Notes: generated by a model not told the origin, from the letters alone. A stretch of 32,011 bases of DNA from an uncultured Mycoplasmatota bacterium (GCA_945919295.1 CAMEJC010000011.1:1-32011); one strand, 5' to 3'. Positions 6,492 through 15,924 are shown, counted from the first letter of the stretch. Program-made: numbers and translations.

Positions 6492-7475
6492 ATGTTTAAG
6501 ATTGGAAATATTGAACTTGAAAATAATGTGGTACTTGCTCCAATGGCAGGAGTTTGCAATAGTGCGTTTAGAAAAATTATTAAAGAAATGGGTTGTTCTT
6601 TAGTTTATGCGGAAATGGTGAGTGATAAAGGGCTTATTTATGATAGTAAAAAAACTAAAGAAATGCTTTATTTTGAAGAATGTGAAAGACCGATTGCTCA
6701 GCAGATATTTGGCAGTGATAAAGATACTTTTGTTGAGGCTGCTAAAATGGTTTATGATATTATGAAACCTGATATTATTGATATAAATATGGGATGTCCT
6801 GTTCCTAAAGTGGCTATTAAATCTCAAGCTGGTGCTGCTCTTTTGAAATCTCCAGAAAAGATAAGAGAGATTGTATCTGAGGTCGTGAAAGCGGTACCTG
6901 TACCAGTTACTGTTAAAATTAGAAGTGGATGGGATAATAATAGTATCAATGCTGTAGAGGTTGCTAAAATTTGTGAAGAAGCTGGTGCTAGTGCGATTAC
7001 CGTTCATGGTAGAACACGTAGTCAAGGGTATTCTGGTAAAGTAGATTTAGATATTATTAAACAGGTTAAGGAAAATGTATCAATACCCGTTATTGGAAAT
7101 GGGGATATTACTAGTGTTGAAAGTGCTAAAGAAATGCTTCATTATACTGGATGCGATGCCATTATGATAGGTAGAGGTGTTCTTGGCAATCCGTGGCTTA
7201 TTAAGGAAATTATTACTTATTTGGATACTGGGGAAGTTACTAATAAACCTACTTATGAAGAAAAAATTGCTATGTGCTTTCATCATTTGGATTATTTAAT
7301 GAAAATAAAGTGTGAAAAAGTGGCAGTACTAGAGATGAGAAGTCATATTGCTTGGTATATTAAGGGAATGCCAAATGCTCAGTTCGTAAAAAATCAAATT
7401 TTTAAAGCTCAAACATTTAATGAATTAAAAAAAATTTTGAATAACTATTTAAAAGAAGTTAAAAATAGTATATAA
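6492..7475 (+). CDS. dusB: tRNA-dihydrouridine synthase (DusB type)
   Basis: FMN-dependent enzyme that reduces specific uridines in the tRNA D-loop to dihydrouridine. The 327-residue chain has the Dus TIM barrel followed by a helical tRNA-binding domain from about residue 240. Motifs in order are VLAPMAGVCNSAFR (flavin site), DINMGCPVPKV with the catalytic Cys, VKIRSGWD, ITVHGRTRSQGYSG, VIGNGDI and AIMIGRGVLGNPWL, the last two binding the FMN phosphate. The GCPVPK form of the Cys motif is typical of the DusB branch. It lies upstream of lysS, with one RDD gene between, as yacF (dus1) precedes lysS in B. subtilis. The Shine-Dalgarno is AGAGGG. Confidence 0.95.
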   Translation: MFKIGNIELENNVVLAPMAGVCNSAFRKIIKEMGCSLVYAEMVSDKGLIYDSKKTKEMLYFEECERPIAQQIFGSDKDTFVEAAKMVYDIMKPDIIDINMGCPVPKVAIKSQAGAALLKSPEKIREIVSEVVKAVPVPVTVKIRSGWDNNSINAVEVAKICEEAGASAITVHGRTRSQGYSGKVDLDIIKQVKENVSIPVIGNGDITSVESAKEMLHYTGCDAIMIGRGVLGNPWLIKEIITYLDTGEVTNKPTYEEKIAMCFHHLDYLMKIKCEKVAVLEMRSHIAWYIKGMPNAQFVKNQIFKAQTFNELKKILNNYLKEVKNSI

Positions 7476-7493
7476 TATATTTGGGTGATCCGT

Positions 7494-8075
7494 GTGAAAG
7501 CAAGTTTTTTTAAAAGAATATTGGCATTTATTGTTGATTACTTTATTGTTGCTGTTTTTCTTTCGATAATTACTATTAGTTTTAGTACTGATAAGAGTAT
7601 TACTAAGTCTGCGAATAAATTGATTGATAATTATGCTAATGGGGAAATTACGATAGATGAGTATAATGAGCAAGCAATGAAAATCAATTATAATCTTCAA
7701 AAAAGTAATATACCAGTTAATGTGGTGACTGCGGTATTATTTATAGGTTATTTTATTATATTTGCTTATTTAAATAATGGTCAAACACTAGGTAAAAAAT
7801 TATTTAAAATAAAGATAGTAGAAAAAGACAAAAAACCTAGTATTAAGGCGATGATATTAAGAAGTTTGTTTATATATGGTATTATATCTAGTCTTTATAG
7901 TGCGATATGTATAAATCTTTTAAGTGTAGAGTATTTTAGTTATGGTAGTTCAATAATTGGATATATAGAATCTTTGTTTATTGTTGTATCTTTCTTTATG
8001 ATTTTATATAAAAAAGATGGTAGAGGATTGCATGATTTGATTGGAAATACTAATGTTATAGAAGAGGTGAAATAG
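7494..8075 (+). CDS. RDD-family membrane protein
   Basis: This 193-residue integral membrane protein begins with the RDD signature FFKRILAFIVDYFIV, in which Arg and Asp lie in the first transmembrane helix. It has further helices at about residues 74-95 (TAVLFIGYFIIFAYL), 128-145 and 155-172. The conserved NGQTLGKKLFKIKIV after the second helix and the C-terminal GLHDLIGNT are also typical. The role of RDD proteins is poorly known; some have been linked to ion transport. The ORF-track start at 7485 is the GTG of the Shine-Dalgarno GGGTGAT; a GTG nine bases later (7494) gives the usual MKASFFKR start. It stands between dusB and lysS with an 18-base gap and a one-base gap, so it is probably part of that operon. 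Confidence 0.9.
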   Translation: MKASFFKRILAFIVDYFIVAVFLSIITISFSTDKSITKSANKLIDNYANGEITIDEYNEQAMKINYNLQKSNIPVNVVTAVLFIGYFIIFAYLNNGQTLGKKLFKIKIVEKDKKPSIKAMILRSLFIYGIISSLYSAICINLLSVEYFSYGSSIIGYIESLFIVVSFFMILYKKDGRGLHDLIGNTNVIEEVK

Positions 8076-8076
8076 A

Positions 8077-9546
8077 ATGGAAAGAAGCGAACAGGAATTA
8101 GTTAGAATTGAAAAATTAGATAAAATTAGAGAGTTTTGTAATCCATATCCTGATAGATATGAGAGAACTCATAAACTTAATGAAGCAAGGATTCTTGAGG
8201 ATGGAACAGAAAATGTTAGAATATCAGGAAGAATTGTTTTTATGAGAAAAATGGGAAAACTTAGTTTTGTTAGAATTCGCGATATTGAAGGAGATATGCA
8301 ATTAGAAATTAAAATTGATATGGTTGGTGAAGAAAACTATGATTTCTTTAAAAAACTAATAGATACTGGTGATTTTATTGGTGCAGAAGGAGAAATATTT
8401 ACTACTCAGACAGGTGAAAAAACTTTGAGAGTTCACTCTTTTAAATTTTTAGGAAAAGCTCTTAGACCACTTCCTGAAAAATTTCATGGTCTTTCTGATA
8501 TTGAAATGAAGTATCGTCAAAGATATGTCGATCTTATTATGAATGAGGAATCAAGAAAAGTTTTCTTAGGTAGAAGTAGAATGTATGCATTTATTCATAG
8601 ATATTTAGGGGAGAATGGCTTTTTAGAGGTTGAAACACCAATTTTACAGAATGCTGTTTCTGGTGCTTCTGCGAAACCTTTTTATACACATCATAATGCT
8701 TTGGATATTGATTGTAATTTAAGAATAGCTCCAGAAACATATCTAAAGCAATGTATAGCTGGTGGTTATGATAGAGTGTATGAAGTTGCTAAATGTTTTA
8801 GAAATGAGGGCATGGATACTGAACATTTGCAGGAGTTTACTCAAGTTGAATGGTATGTTTCCTATTGGCATTTTGAAGATAATATTAAATTTTTTACTAA
8901 CTTTATTAAGAATATGCTAGATGAACTTGTTGGCAGTCAAGTTATTCAGTATCAGGGCAATATAATAGATTTTTCTAAATCCGAATGGAAGAGAATTGAT
9001 TATTGTAGTGAACTTGAAAAAGTACTTGGATTTAATGCTTTAGACATAGATGATCCCGCTCTATTAAAAGAAAAGATTGTTAAAAATGGATTGTTTAGTA
9101 GTAGTGAAATTGAAGAATATAAGTCTCTTGGTCAAATAATTGATTTTGTTTATAAGAAAAAAATAAGACAAGGTATTATTGAACCTACTATTATATATAA
9201 TTATCCTGCTGTGCTTAAACCTCTTGCTAGACGAAATGATAATGATGAAAAGAAAGTAGATGTATTTCAGATTGTTGTTTGTGGTACAGAGATTTGTAAT
9301 GCTTATTCAGAACTTGTCAATCCATTTATTCAAAGGGAAAATTTTGAAGAACAGTTAAGGGCTAAAGCTCAGGGTGATGATGAAACTATGGATATGGATG
9401 AAAGTTTCTTGCTTTCTATGGAACAAGGAATGCCTCCTATATCAGGACTTGGATTTGGAATAGATAGACTTTTGATGATTATATATGATCAACCTTCGAT
9501 TAGAGATGTAGTATTATTTCCACAGATGAAAAATAAAAACAATTAG
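8077..9546 (+). CDS. lysS: Lysyl-tRNA synthetase, class II
   Basis: Charges tRNA-Lys. The 489-residue protein has an N-terminal OB-fold anticodon domain (about residues 45-130, VRISGRIVFMRKMGKL) and a class II catalytic core. The core starts with MKYRQRYVDLIMN (motif 1 region, near 145). Motif 2 is at about 240-260 and reads FRNEGMDTEHLQEFTQVEWY. Motif 3 is GLGFGIDRLLM near 457, followed by RDVVLFPQMK. Motif 2 departs from the common GISxRHNPEFTxxELY form, and the following YWHFEDN also differs from the usual AYADYED. The core Arg, Glu and His positions remain, so it should be active. GAGGTG precedes the ATG, which begins one base after the RDD stop. A terminator follows. Confidence 0.95.
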   Translation: MERSEQELVRIEKLDKIREFCNPYPDRYERTHKLNEARILEDGTENVRISGRIVFMRKMGKLSFVRIRDIEGDMQLEIKIDMVGEENYDFFKKLIDTGDFIGAEGEIFTTQTGEKTLRVHSFKFLGKALRPLPEKFHGLSDIEMKYRQRYVDLIMNEESRKVFLGRSRMYAFIHRYLGENGFLEVETPILQNAVSGASAKPFYTHHNALDIDCNLRIAPETYLKQCIAGGYDRVYEVAKCFRNEGMDTEHLQEFTQVEWYVSYWHFEDNIKFFTNFIKNMLDELVGSQVIQYQGNIIDFSKSEWKRIDYCSELEKVLGFNALDIDDPALLKEKIVKNGLFSSSEIEEYKSLGQIIDFVYKKKIRQGIIEPTIIYNYPAVLKPLARRNDNDEKKVDVFQIVVCGTEICNAYSELVNPFIQRENFEEQLRAKAQGDDETMDMDESFLLSMEQGMPPISGLGFGIDRLLMIIYDQPSIRDVVLFPQMKNKNN

Positions 9547-9577
9547 TTATTTTTTGATTTATAATGTTTAAAAATAA

Positions 9578-9608
9578 GGGAAAATATGGAGTTTTTCTCT
9601 TTTTTTTA
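9578..9608 (+). terminator. Terminator of lysS
   Basis: GGGAAAA (9578-9584) pairs with TTTTCTC (9593-9599) with one G-U pair and an eight-base loop, followed by eight T. The -35 box of the next promoter starts one base after the T run. Confidence 0.65.
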
Positions 9609-9636
9609 TTTACATTTAGTTCTTTTGTGATATAAT
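9609..9636 (+). promoter_or_regulatory. Sigma-A promoter of the YfcC-like transporter
   Basis: TTTACA (9609-9614), 16-base spacer, TATAAT (9631-9636). A good match to both sigma-A boxes. The Shine-Dalgarno GAGGAGG follows before the ATG at 9657. Confidence 0.75.
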
Positions 9637-9656
9637 TAAGTGTAGAGGAGGTTATT

Positions 9657-11111
9657 ATGAAAAAAAATAGTTTATTTAAAGTAATATTAATTGTTTTAGG
9701 CTTACTTGTGACAGTTGATGGTATACTTGCTATTCTTGGTTATTGGGTACCAGGACTTGAAGGTAAATATACAATGATACCTTTAGGGGATTTAATTATC
9801 AATTTTGTTCAGTCATTTTATTATTTCTTTGATACTATAGTATTTTTATTGGTACTTGGAGCTTTTTATGGTGTATTAAAAGAAGTTCCAGCCTATAAAA
9901 AATTAGTGGATAATATTGCACAGAAAGTTAAATCTCACAGTAAATTATTTGTATTTATTGTTACTGGATTGTTTGCTTTATTAACATCAGTAACTGGTCT
10001 TGTTAATACTTTATTAGTATTTGTACCTTTTGTTATATCAATAATCTTACTTTTAGGTTATGATAAATTAGTTGCTATTAGTTCTACTATTGTAGCTATG
10101 TTAGTTGGTCTCATGAGTGGTATATATGTTACATTTAGAGATCCTAATGGTTATTATGGATATGCTTCAACTACATTTGAAAAATTAGCAGGAATTTCTG
10201 ATTATGCCAATTTATGGCCAAAGTTAATATTATTGGTTTTAGGTACAACCTTACTTATTTTCTTTGTTAATAGATATATGAAAAATGTTCAAAATAAGAA
10301 GGTTAAGTATGAACTAAATGATAGTAATGAGGTGATTGTATCTGAGGTTAAAGGTGATTATAAAAATATTAAAACTTGGCCAATTATAGTTATGTTGTCA
10401 ATAATTTTAGTTATTTTAGTATTAGGATATTTACCTTGGAATACTTTATTTGGAATTGAGTGTTTTGACAAGTTTAATGAATGGTTGCTTGGAATAAAAA
10501 TAGGAGAATTTTCTGTTTTCTCTAATGTTGTTTCAAATAATTTATTTGCATTTGGTAATTGGGCTAGTTTAGGTACTTATATGTCAATTATTATAACTTT
10601 AATTATATTTACTTTATTAATTAAGCTAGTTTATAAGGTTAAATTTAGTGAAGTTATTGATAATTTTATGAATGGTGCTAAAAAAATGGTACCTATGGTA
10701 TTTTTAATAGTACTTACTTACGATATACTTGTTTGTGCTTATAATCATGGATTTATGTCTAATATAATTACATGGATTTCTGAGTCTAAACTAGGTATAA
10801 ATGTTGTTACTGCTAGTTTGATTACCACTCTTGGTACTTTATTACATAGTGATTTATACTATACTGTTGCTGGTGTATTTACACCTTTAATGGCTGCGGT
10901 AACTGATGAATCATTATTCGCTACATATGCTATGACATTCCAAAGTGTTTATGGATTGGTTTCAATTATTGCACCAACTAGTTTGTTAATAATTTTTGCT
11001 CTTAAATATTTTGATGTTCCATATTCTACTTGGATTAAATATATATGGCGATTTGTATTAATGTTGTTCCTATTAGTGATATTAATATTACTTGTTCTTT
11101 CATTAATATAA
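9657..11111 (+). CDS. YfcC-like integral membrane transporter of the ion-transporter (IT) superfamily
   Basis: This 484-residue polytopic protein has about eleven to thirteen hydrophobic segments, two of them opening the protein around residues 7-30 and 55-75. The length, the interrupted helices, and a C-terminal PTSLLIIFALKYFDVPYSTWIKY resemble YfcC/ArcD-like carriers, where the last part commonly has a PTS element followed by VxYxxWxK. These carry dicarboxylates, basic amino acids or peptides, but the substrate cannot be read from the sequence. A cytoplasmic loop near residues 210-240 is charged (KNVQNKKVKYELNDSNE). It has its own promoter and terminator and is monocistronic. It occupies the place between lysS and clpC where B. 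subtilis has ctsR-mcsA-mcsB. Confidence 0.7.
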   Translation: MKKNSLFKVILIVLGLLVTVDGILAILGYWVPGLEGKYTMIPLGDLIINFVQSFYYFFDTIVFLLVLGAFYGVLKEVPAYKKLVDNIAQKVKSHSKLFVFIVTGLFALLTSVTGLVNTLLVFVPFVISIILLLGYDKLVAISSTIVAMLVGLMSGIYVTFRDPNGYYGYASTTFEKLAGISDYANLWPKLILLVLGTTLLIFFVNRYMKNVQNKKVKYELNDSNEVIVSEVKGDYKNIKTWPIIVMLSIILVILVLGYLPWNTLFGIECFDKFNEWLLGIKIGEFSVFSNVVSNNLFAFGNWASLGTYMSIIITLIIFTLLIKLVYKVKFSEVIDNFMNGAKKMVPMVFLIVLTYDILVCAYNHGFMSNIITWISESKLGINVVTASLITTLGTLLHSDLYYTVAGVFTPLMAAVTDESLFATYAMTFQSVYGLVSIIAPTSLLIIFALKYFDVPYSTWIKYIWRFVLMLFLLVILILLVLSLI

Positions 11112-11127
11112 TTTAAAAGTTAATTTT

Positions 11128-11156
11128 AGATATCTGTTTTTGCAGATATCTTTTTT
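11128..11156 (+). terminator. Terminator of the YfcC-like gene
   Basis: AGATATCTG (11128-11136), six-base loop, CAGATATCT (11143-11151), then T residues. A perfect nine-pair stem. Confidence 0.9.
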
Positions 11157-11241
11157 CTTTTGAAAAAAGTCTATTATTCTTGTTTAAAAATTGTAAGATA
11201 AGTACATTATATTCATAGAATAGATTAGAAAGGGGAAAAAT

Positions 11242-13560
11242 ATGATAGGCAATTTTAATGAGGAAGCACAAACTATTTTGATGAATGCTAGGAAAGAAAT
11301 GAGTGATTTAGGACATCCGTATATTGGCACAGAACATTTATTATTATCTATTTTAAATAGTGATAGCAATATTTCTGATAGACTTAAAAGTTATGGACTT
11401 AATTATAATAATTTTAAAGATGAATTGTGCAGGATTGTCGGAACGACGGAAAAAAAAGCTGAGTTTTTTTTATATACTCCGTTACTACGTAAGGTTATTG
11501 AATCTTCGATTATGGATAGTAAAGAGAATAATGATGGTGAAGTTACTCCAGAGCATCTATTTTTTTCATTGCTTGAAGAAGGTGAAGGAATTGCAGTTAG
11601 GATAATTATTGGTATGGGTATCGATATTGAATCTATGTATGATGATTTTTCCTCCAGTTTAATAAGAAAGTGTAAAAAAAATAAGAAAAAAAAATTGATG
11701 ATATATGATTTGGGTGTTGATATTACTAGTGAAGCTCAAAATGGCAAACTAGATCCTGTTATTGGTAGGGAAAAAGAAGTTAGAAGAGTTATGCAAATAC
11801 TTTGCAGAAGAACAAAAAATAATCCTATTTTAATAGGGGAGGCTGGTGTTGGTAAAACTGCAATAGTAGAGGAATTATCAAGAATGATTGCTAATGAAGA
11901 TGTTCCTAATAATTTGATTGGTAAAAAAGTCATTTCTCTTGACATGGCTACGATGGTTGCTGGAACTAAGTATCGTGGAGAATTTGAAGAAAGGATGAAA
12001 AAAGTTATTAGAGAAATAGAAGATAATAATGATATTATTCTTTTTATTGATGAAATACATACATTAGTAGGAGCAGGTGGAGCTGAGGGCGCTATTGATG
12101 CTTCAAATATATTAAAGCCCGCTCTTGCTAGAGGAAAAATTAGATGTATCGGGGCTACTACAACAGAAGAATATAAAAAATTTATTGAAAAGGATTCAGC
12201 TCTAGAAAGAAGATTCCAAAAAGTTTTTGTTGAAGAACCTTCTATTGAAGAAACAAAAAATATTTTGATGAATTTAAAGCCAATATATGAGAAATATCAT
12301 AATGTTATTATTTCTAATGATATGGTTAATTCAATTATTAGTTTATCTGAAAAATATATATTTGATAGAAATAGACCTGATAAAGAAATTGATGTTTTAG
12401 ATGAGACTTGTTCAATGGTAAGTATGCGGGAATCTAAAGAATTTACTAAAGTTAAAAATATTAAAAAAGAAATACTTAAATTGGATCAAGAAAAGAATAA
12501 TTTTATTATTGATAATAATATTGATAAAGCTTATGATATTAGAAAGAGAGAAACTAAACTCATGTCAACTTTAAATGAGATTGAATTATTTAATAAAAAT
12601 GATAAAAATATAGTTCAATATGAAGACATTGTTAGGGTTATTAATAATAGAACTAATGTTCCAATACATGAACTTATTTCTAATAATTTAAATGGTATTT
12701 CTGAGATGAAAGATAAAATAAAAGAAAACATTATTGGGCAAGATAGTGTTATTGAAAGTCTAATTGATATTACTAAGAGGATTAAATTAGGATATAATGG
12801 TAGATGTTATTCAGCATTATTTATTGGTTCTTCTGGTGTTGGTAAAAGTAATCTTGCTAAAATTTATGCTAGTCTTTTGGTTGGTGAAAATAATTTTATT
12901 AAACTTGATATGAGTGAATATTCCGATAGTACTTCCGTTAATAAAATACTTGGTTCTTCTCCAGGATATATTGGTTATGATGATAATAAAAATATACTTG
13001 AAGAAGTTAGAAATAAACCAAATTGTGTAATATTGCTTGATGAAATTGATAAAGCTCATCCTTCGGTTATTAATTTGTTTTACCAAATATTAGAAGAAGG
13101 AAAAATTAAAAATTCAAAGGGTAATATTGTTAGATTTAATAATGCTGTGATATTGATGACATCTAATATTGGCTTTGAGAGAGCAAATATTGGTTTTAAT
13201 AAGCTTAATAATATAAATGTTATGAATAGTTTAAAAAATAGTTTTAGTATATCTTTTGTTAATAGAATTGATAACATTTTAGTTTTTAATAGATTAGAGG
13301 AAGCTGATATTAGAAAGATTATTAATATTAAATTAGAAAAAATTAAAGAAAAGTATAGCAGTATTGCTATTAACTATGCTGATGGATTAATTGATGAAAT
13401 TGTTAATAAATGTGATTTTTATGAATTTGGAGCAAGAAGACTTGATAAGATAATAGTTAAAAATGTTGAAAATGTTATTATTGATGCAATCATTAATAAT
13501 TGTAGTTCAGTAGATATAATATCATTAGAAAGAAAAGAAAAAAATATCACTAAAGCATAG
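11242..13560 (+). CDS. clpC: ClpC-type AAA+ unfoldase of the ClpCP protease
   Basis: Hsp100 ATPase that unfolds proteins and feeds them to ClpP. The 772 residues contain a Clp N domain (about 1-145, two repeats with [11 protein letters not shown] and [11 protein letters not shown]) and AAA-1 with Walker A GEAGVGKT at 199-206 and Walker B ILFIDE at 266-271. A UVR-like coiled middle domain follows at about 405-450, then AAA-2 with Walker A GSSGVGKS at 529-536 and Walker B VILLDE near 596-601. An IGF tripeptide at 650-652 sits where ClpC has its VGF ClpP-docking loop, so it should partner ClpP rather than act as a ClpB disaggregase. The middle domain is short, which also excludes ClpB. I see no CtsR operator upstream, and ctsR, mcsA and mcsB are absent. 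GAAAGGGG precedes the ATG. Confidence 0.95.
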   Translation: MIGNFNEEAQTILMNARKEMSDLGHPYIGTEHLLLSILNSDSNISDRLKSYGLNYNNFKDELCRIVGTTEKKAEFFLYTPLLRKVIESSIMDSKENNDGEVTPEHLFFSLLEEGEGIAVRIIIGMGIDIESMYDDFSSSLIRKCKKNKKKKLMIYDLGVDITSEAQNGKLDPVIGREKEVRRVMQILCRRTKNNPILIGEAGVGKTAIVEELSRMIANEDVPNNLIGKKVISLDMATMVAGTKYRGEFEERMKKVIREIEDNNDIILFIDEIHTLVGAGGAEGAIDASNILKPALARGKIRCIGATTTEEYKKFIEKDSALERRFQKVFVEEPSIEETKNILMNLKPIYEKYHNVIISNDMVNSIISLSEKYIFDRNRPDKEIDVLDETCSMVSMRESKEFTKVKNIKKEILKLDQEKNNFIIDNNIDKAYDIRKRETKLMSTLNEIELFNKNDKNIVQYEDIVRVINNRTNVPIHELISNNLNGISEMKDKIKENIIGQDSVIESLIDITKRIKLGYNGRCYSALFIGSSGVGKSNLAKIYASLLVGENNFIKLDMSEYSDSTSVNKILGSSPGYIGYDDNKNILEEVRNKPNCVILLDEIDKAHPSVINLFYQILEEGKIKNSKGNIVRFNNAVILMTSNIGFERANIGFNKLNNINVMNSLKNSFSISFVNRIDNILVFNRLEEADIRKIINIKLEKIKEKYSSIAINYADGLIDEIVNKCDFYEFGARRLDKIIVKNVENVIIDAIINNCSSVDIISLERKEKNITKA

Positions 13561-13570
13561 TGATATTTTT
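13541..13570. terminator. Bidirectional terminator between clpC and the NAGPA-domain gene
   Basis: AAAATATCACTA (13541-13552), five-base loop, TAGTGATATTTT (13558-13569): twelve pairs. T runs follow on both strands. It overlaps the last codons of clpC and the stop codon of the convergent gene. Confidence 0.88.
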
Positions 13571-14591
13571 ATGGTATTAAGCCCCAACCGGTTACAACAT
13601 ATCTTCCGCCTTGTTTTTTAGCTGCTGGTGGGGGATTGTTATATAATTTTCCATTTACAGTTAGTGATGACGATTGACCTCCATCTAAATTTGCTGCATT
13701 ATATGCTCCATATTTTAAAAGTATATCCACCATATCTTGAAGACTTGCTCCATTTATATAGTTTTCACCATCAACAACTAAGAAAAGCATTATTCCATCT
13801 TTTGTTTGTCCAATGGCTACTCTTGGTGCTTGTCCCCAGGGATCTCCTACTATTTCTAATGGTTTTCCATTTACTATTAAGAATGGACCAAAGACCATGC
13901 CGTCATATATTTTAGCATTAATAGCTTCAGTAGCAGTTGCATTTGACATTAATTTTAGTTTTCCATCTTGAGTAATACCAATAATGTTATCTCTAGCATC
14001 TTCATTTCCCCATGTTAATTCACCATTTTGAATTACTACTCCTATTGGAATATCGGAACCGTATCCGAAATCTTCAAATCCCCCTCCGTTTATACAAACA
14101 ATTCCTCCATATCTATCACACATAGTGGATATTCGTTCTCCTTTACCACCAATATTAAATTGTTTGGTAGATATTAATCTTACTTTTTCTGGCTCATAGA
14201 TAGCGACTAAATATCCTTTTGAAGTACCTATTTTTAAATTGATAATTTTATATAGTTCATTTCCATTTTCTCGAGTAAATAATTCTTCTTCATATTTATC
14301 TTTATATTTACTTTTTTCTTTGGTATTAATGACTATATCATCGGTATTTGCATCTTCATTTATTGATATAAAATAGTTATTGGACATTATTTTTTGAATG
14401 GTTTCTTCACTATAGAAAATATTTGCAAAATATTGATGATTCATTGTTTTCATAGCGGTATTTACATATAAATTACGAATTTTGTCCCATGGACCATACA
14501 TCATGAAGAAGCACCAAGCTACTATTAGATCCAAAATGATAAATAAAATTGTTGTTTTATATATTTTTTTCTTTTTTTTTCTATTAGTCAT
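13569..14591 (-). CDS. Membrane-anchored phosphodiester glycosidase-domain (NAGPA) protein
   Basis: This 340-residue protein has an N-terminal basic stretch, one membrane segment (about residues 13-30) and a C-terminal NAGPA domain (PF09992, related to the enzyme that removes N-acetylglucosamine from phosphodiesters). Signatures are VCINGGGFEDFGYG near 170, PIGVVIQNGEL, YDGMVFGPFLIVNGK, APRVAIGQTKDGIMLFLVVDG, GASLQDMVDILLKYGAYNAANLDGGQSSSL, and a closing RYVVTGWG. The domain should sit outside the membrane and act on cell-surface glycans or glycan phosphodiesters; the actual substrate is unknown. The start ATG overlaps the end of the upstream minus-strand gene by eight bases, with GGGAGG inside that gene's tail as Shine-Dalgarno, so the two are translationally linked. 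Confidence 0.88.
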   Translation of the reverse strand: MTNRKKKKKIYKTTILFIILDLIVAWCFFMMYGPWDKIRNLYVNTAMKTMNHQYFANIFYSEETIQKIMSNNYFISINEDANTDDIVINTKEKSKYKDKYEEELFTRENGNELYKIINLKIGTSKGYLVAIYEPEKVRLISTKQFNIGGKGERISTMCDRYGGIVCINGGGFEDFGYGSDIPIGVVIQNGELTWGNEDARDNIIGITQDGKLKLMSNATATEAINAKIYDGMVFGPFLIVNGKPLEIVGDPWGQAPRVAIGQTKDGIMLFLVVDGENYINGASLQDMVDILLKYGAYNAANLDGGQSSSLTVNGKLYNNPPPAAKKQGGRYVVTGWGLIP

Positions 14592-15924
14592 TTGATACCT
14601 CCCATGGATTTTCTATACTTCCATTTCCATTAATGAGCAAATCTTTTTTTATTGATATGACTGGTATTATTTTTAGATTTGTTGTAGATACTTTTGTATA
14701 TATTTTGAAATCATTTTGGAAGACATAAACTAGACTACTATCATTTTCTATTCCTGTTGATAAGTAATAATTTGTATTAACAGGATTTAGAATAATATCT
14801 CCAATACTTAATACTGATACTTTTGTAGGAACAGTAGTACTAATTACTTTTGTATAGTCATAATTATTAGTGTTGTTGTAGATACCATTTGCATATTCTA
14901 CTTCATTAATTATATCTTTATAGCTGAGCGTTGGTAAGTATTTATTTTTTAAGTAGTATGCTAAAGTTCCTACTTTTCCATCATTGTGGTAATATCCATT
15001 ATTTGAATATTTATATTTTATTTCTTCATTGTTTAAGGTTAGATATGTATTTAATGATAGTTTTATATTATCTCCATCAATGCTGTATATTCTCCAAGTA
15101 TCATTTCCTAATTTTACATAACTTCCTAATAATCCTTGCTCTTCTTCAAATATATAAGGATTGTTTTCACTTCCATCACCACTTAATAGAGATAAAGTGT
15201 TTTTAATTGTTATAACTGGTTTTATTCCAATTATATCGGATCCATCAGAGATATTTACTTTTCCGTCGCTATCAACATACCAAATTTTATTTTCATTATT
15301 GCTATTGATTAAGTAAAAATATTCTTCATTGTTCATAAATCCTTTTTGACCACCGGTATTTATGTAGTCATTAATAGATGGTATTGTTATATAAATGTTA
15401 TTAGTATTTTTTTTGCATGTTATGTTTTTTGTGTCATTTACAGTATCATTGCATGTTTTAGTGTATGTTAAATATTTATTTGCATTATTTAGGTTGTTTT
15501 CTAATATTCCTGTATACTCTTTATTTTGATTATTTAACCATTTATTAATATTTGAATCTTCAAATTGTTTTTCTGTTCCTGTTGCTAATGATGTTATAGA
15601 GTTTTCTACAACAGCTGTTATTGTTTTATCACTATTTATTCTAATAATTCTAAATGTTATATTAGAATATTCTAGGTAATTATTTGGATTTTCGCCACTA
15701 AAGTAGTAGGCACCATTTATGTTGGTCAAATCATTGTTATTTTCTTTAATATTATCAGCAATTACTTTCTTTTCTTCAGTTTTATTATTAGCTAAATATA
15801 GTTTTATAAATCTACTTCCATAAAATATGCAACATGCCAATATAAAGGTAAAGCTTACTAGGTTGAATATTTTTTGAAAATTTATTTTTCTCTTTTTTCT
15901 TATTACTTTTACTTCTTTATTCAC
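14584..15924 (-). CDS. Membrane-anchored extracellular protein with two related modules (DUF6273-like)
   Basis: This 446-residue protein has a basic N terminus, one membrane segment (about residues 22-40) and a long Asn-, Tyr- and Ile-rich extracellular part. Two modules can be seen. The first (about 60-255) contains the phrase ITFRIIRINSDKTITAVVEN and ends GIKPVITIKNTLSLLSGDGSENNPYIF. The second (about 262-446) contains DTWRIYSIDGDNIKLSLN and ends KIIPVISIKKDLLINGNGSIENPWEV. The shared closing phrase P-VI-IK--L-----GS-ENP shows an internal duplication. Similar surface modules in gut Firmicutes are labelled DUF6273; that link is from memory. Function is unknown. A pair of Cys (CNDTV and ITCKK) could bond. 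The start is a GTG, since an upstream ATG runs into a stop. Confidence 0.72.
   Translation of the reverse strand: MNKEVKVIRKKRKINFQKIFNLVSFTFILACCIFYGSRFIKLYLANNKTEEKKVIADNIKENNNDLTNINGAYYFSGENPNNYLEYSNITFRIIRINSDKTITAVVENSITSLATGTEKQFEDSNINKWLNNQNKEYTGILENNLNNANKYLTYTKTCNDTVNDTKNITCKKNTNNIYITIPSINDYINTGGQKGFMNNEEYFYLINSNNENKIWYVDSDGKVNISDGSDIIGIKPVITIKNTLSLLSGDGSENNPYIFEEEQGLLGSYVKLGNDTWRIYSIDGDNIKLSLNTYLTLNNEEIKYKYSNNGYYHNDGKVGTLAYYLKNKYLPTLSYKDIINEVEYANGIYNNTNNYDYTKVISTTVPTKVSVLSIGDIILNPVNTNYYLSTGIENDSSLVYVFQNDFKIYTKVSTTNLKIIPVISIKKDLLINGNGSIENPWEVSND

Noticed and set aside
7476-8076. Lysine riboswitch or T-box before lysS
   Set aside because: lysS starts one base after the RDD gene, and the gap before dusB is under 90 bases with no T-box or L-box elements.
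11157-11241. CtsR or CIRCE operator before clpC
   Set aside because: No tandem GGTCAAA and no TTAGCACTC inverted repeat could be found.
11360-11605. Plus-strand out-of-frame ORFs inside clpC, the NAGPA gene, dinB and tex (11360, 13628, 14931, 29438, 30358)
   Set aside because: They are shadows of recognised genes in other frames, with no family motif.
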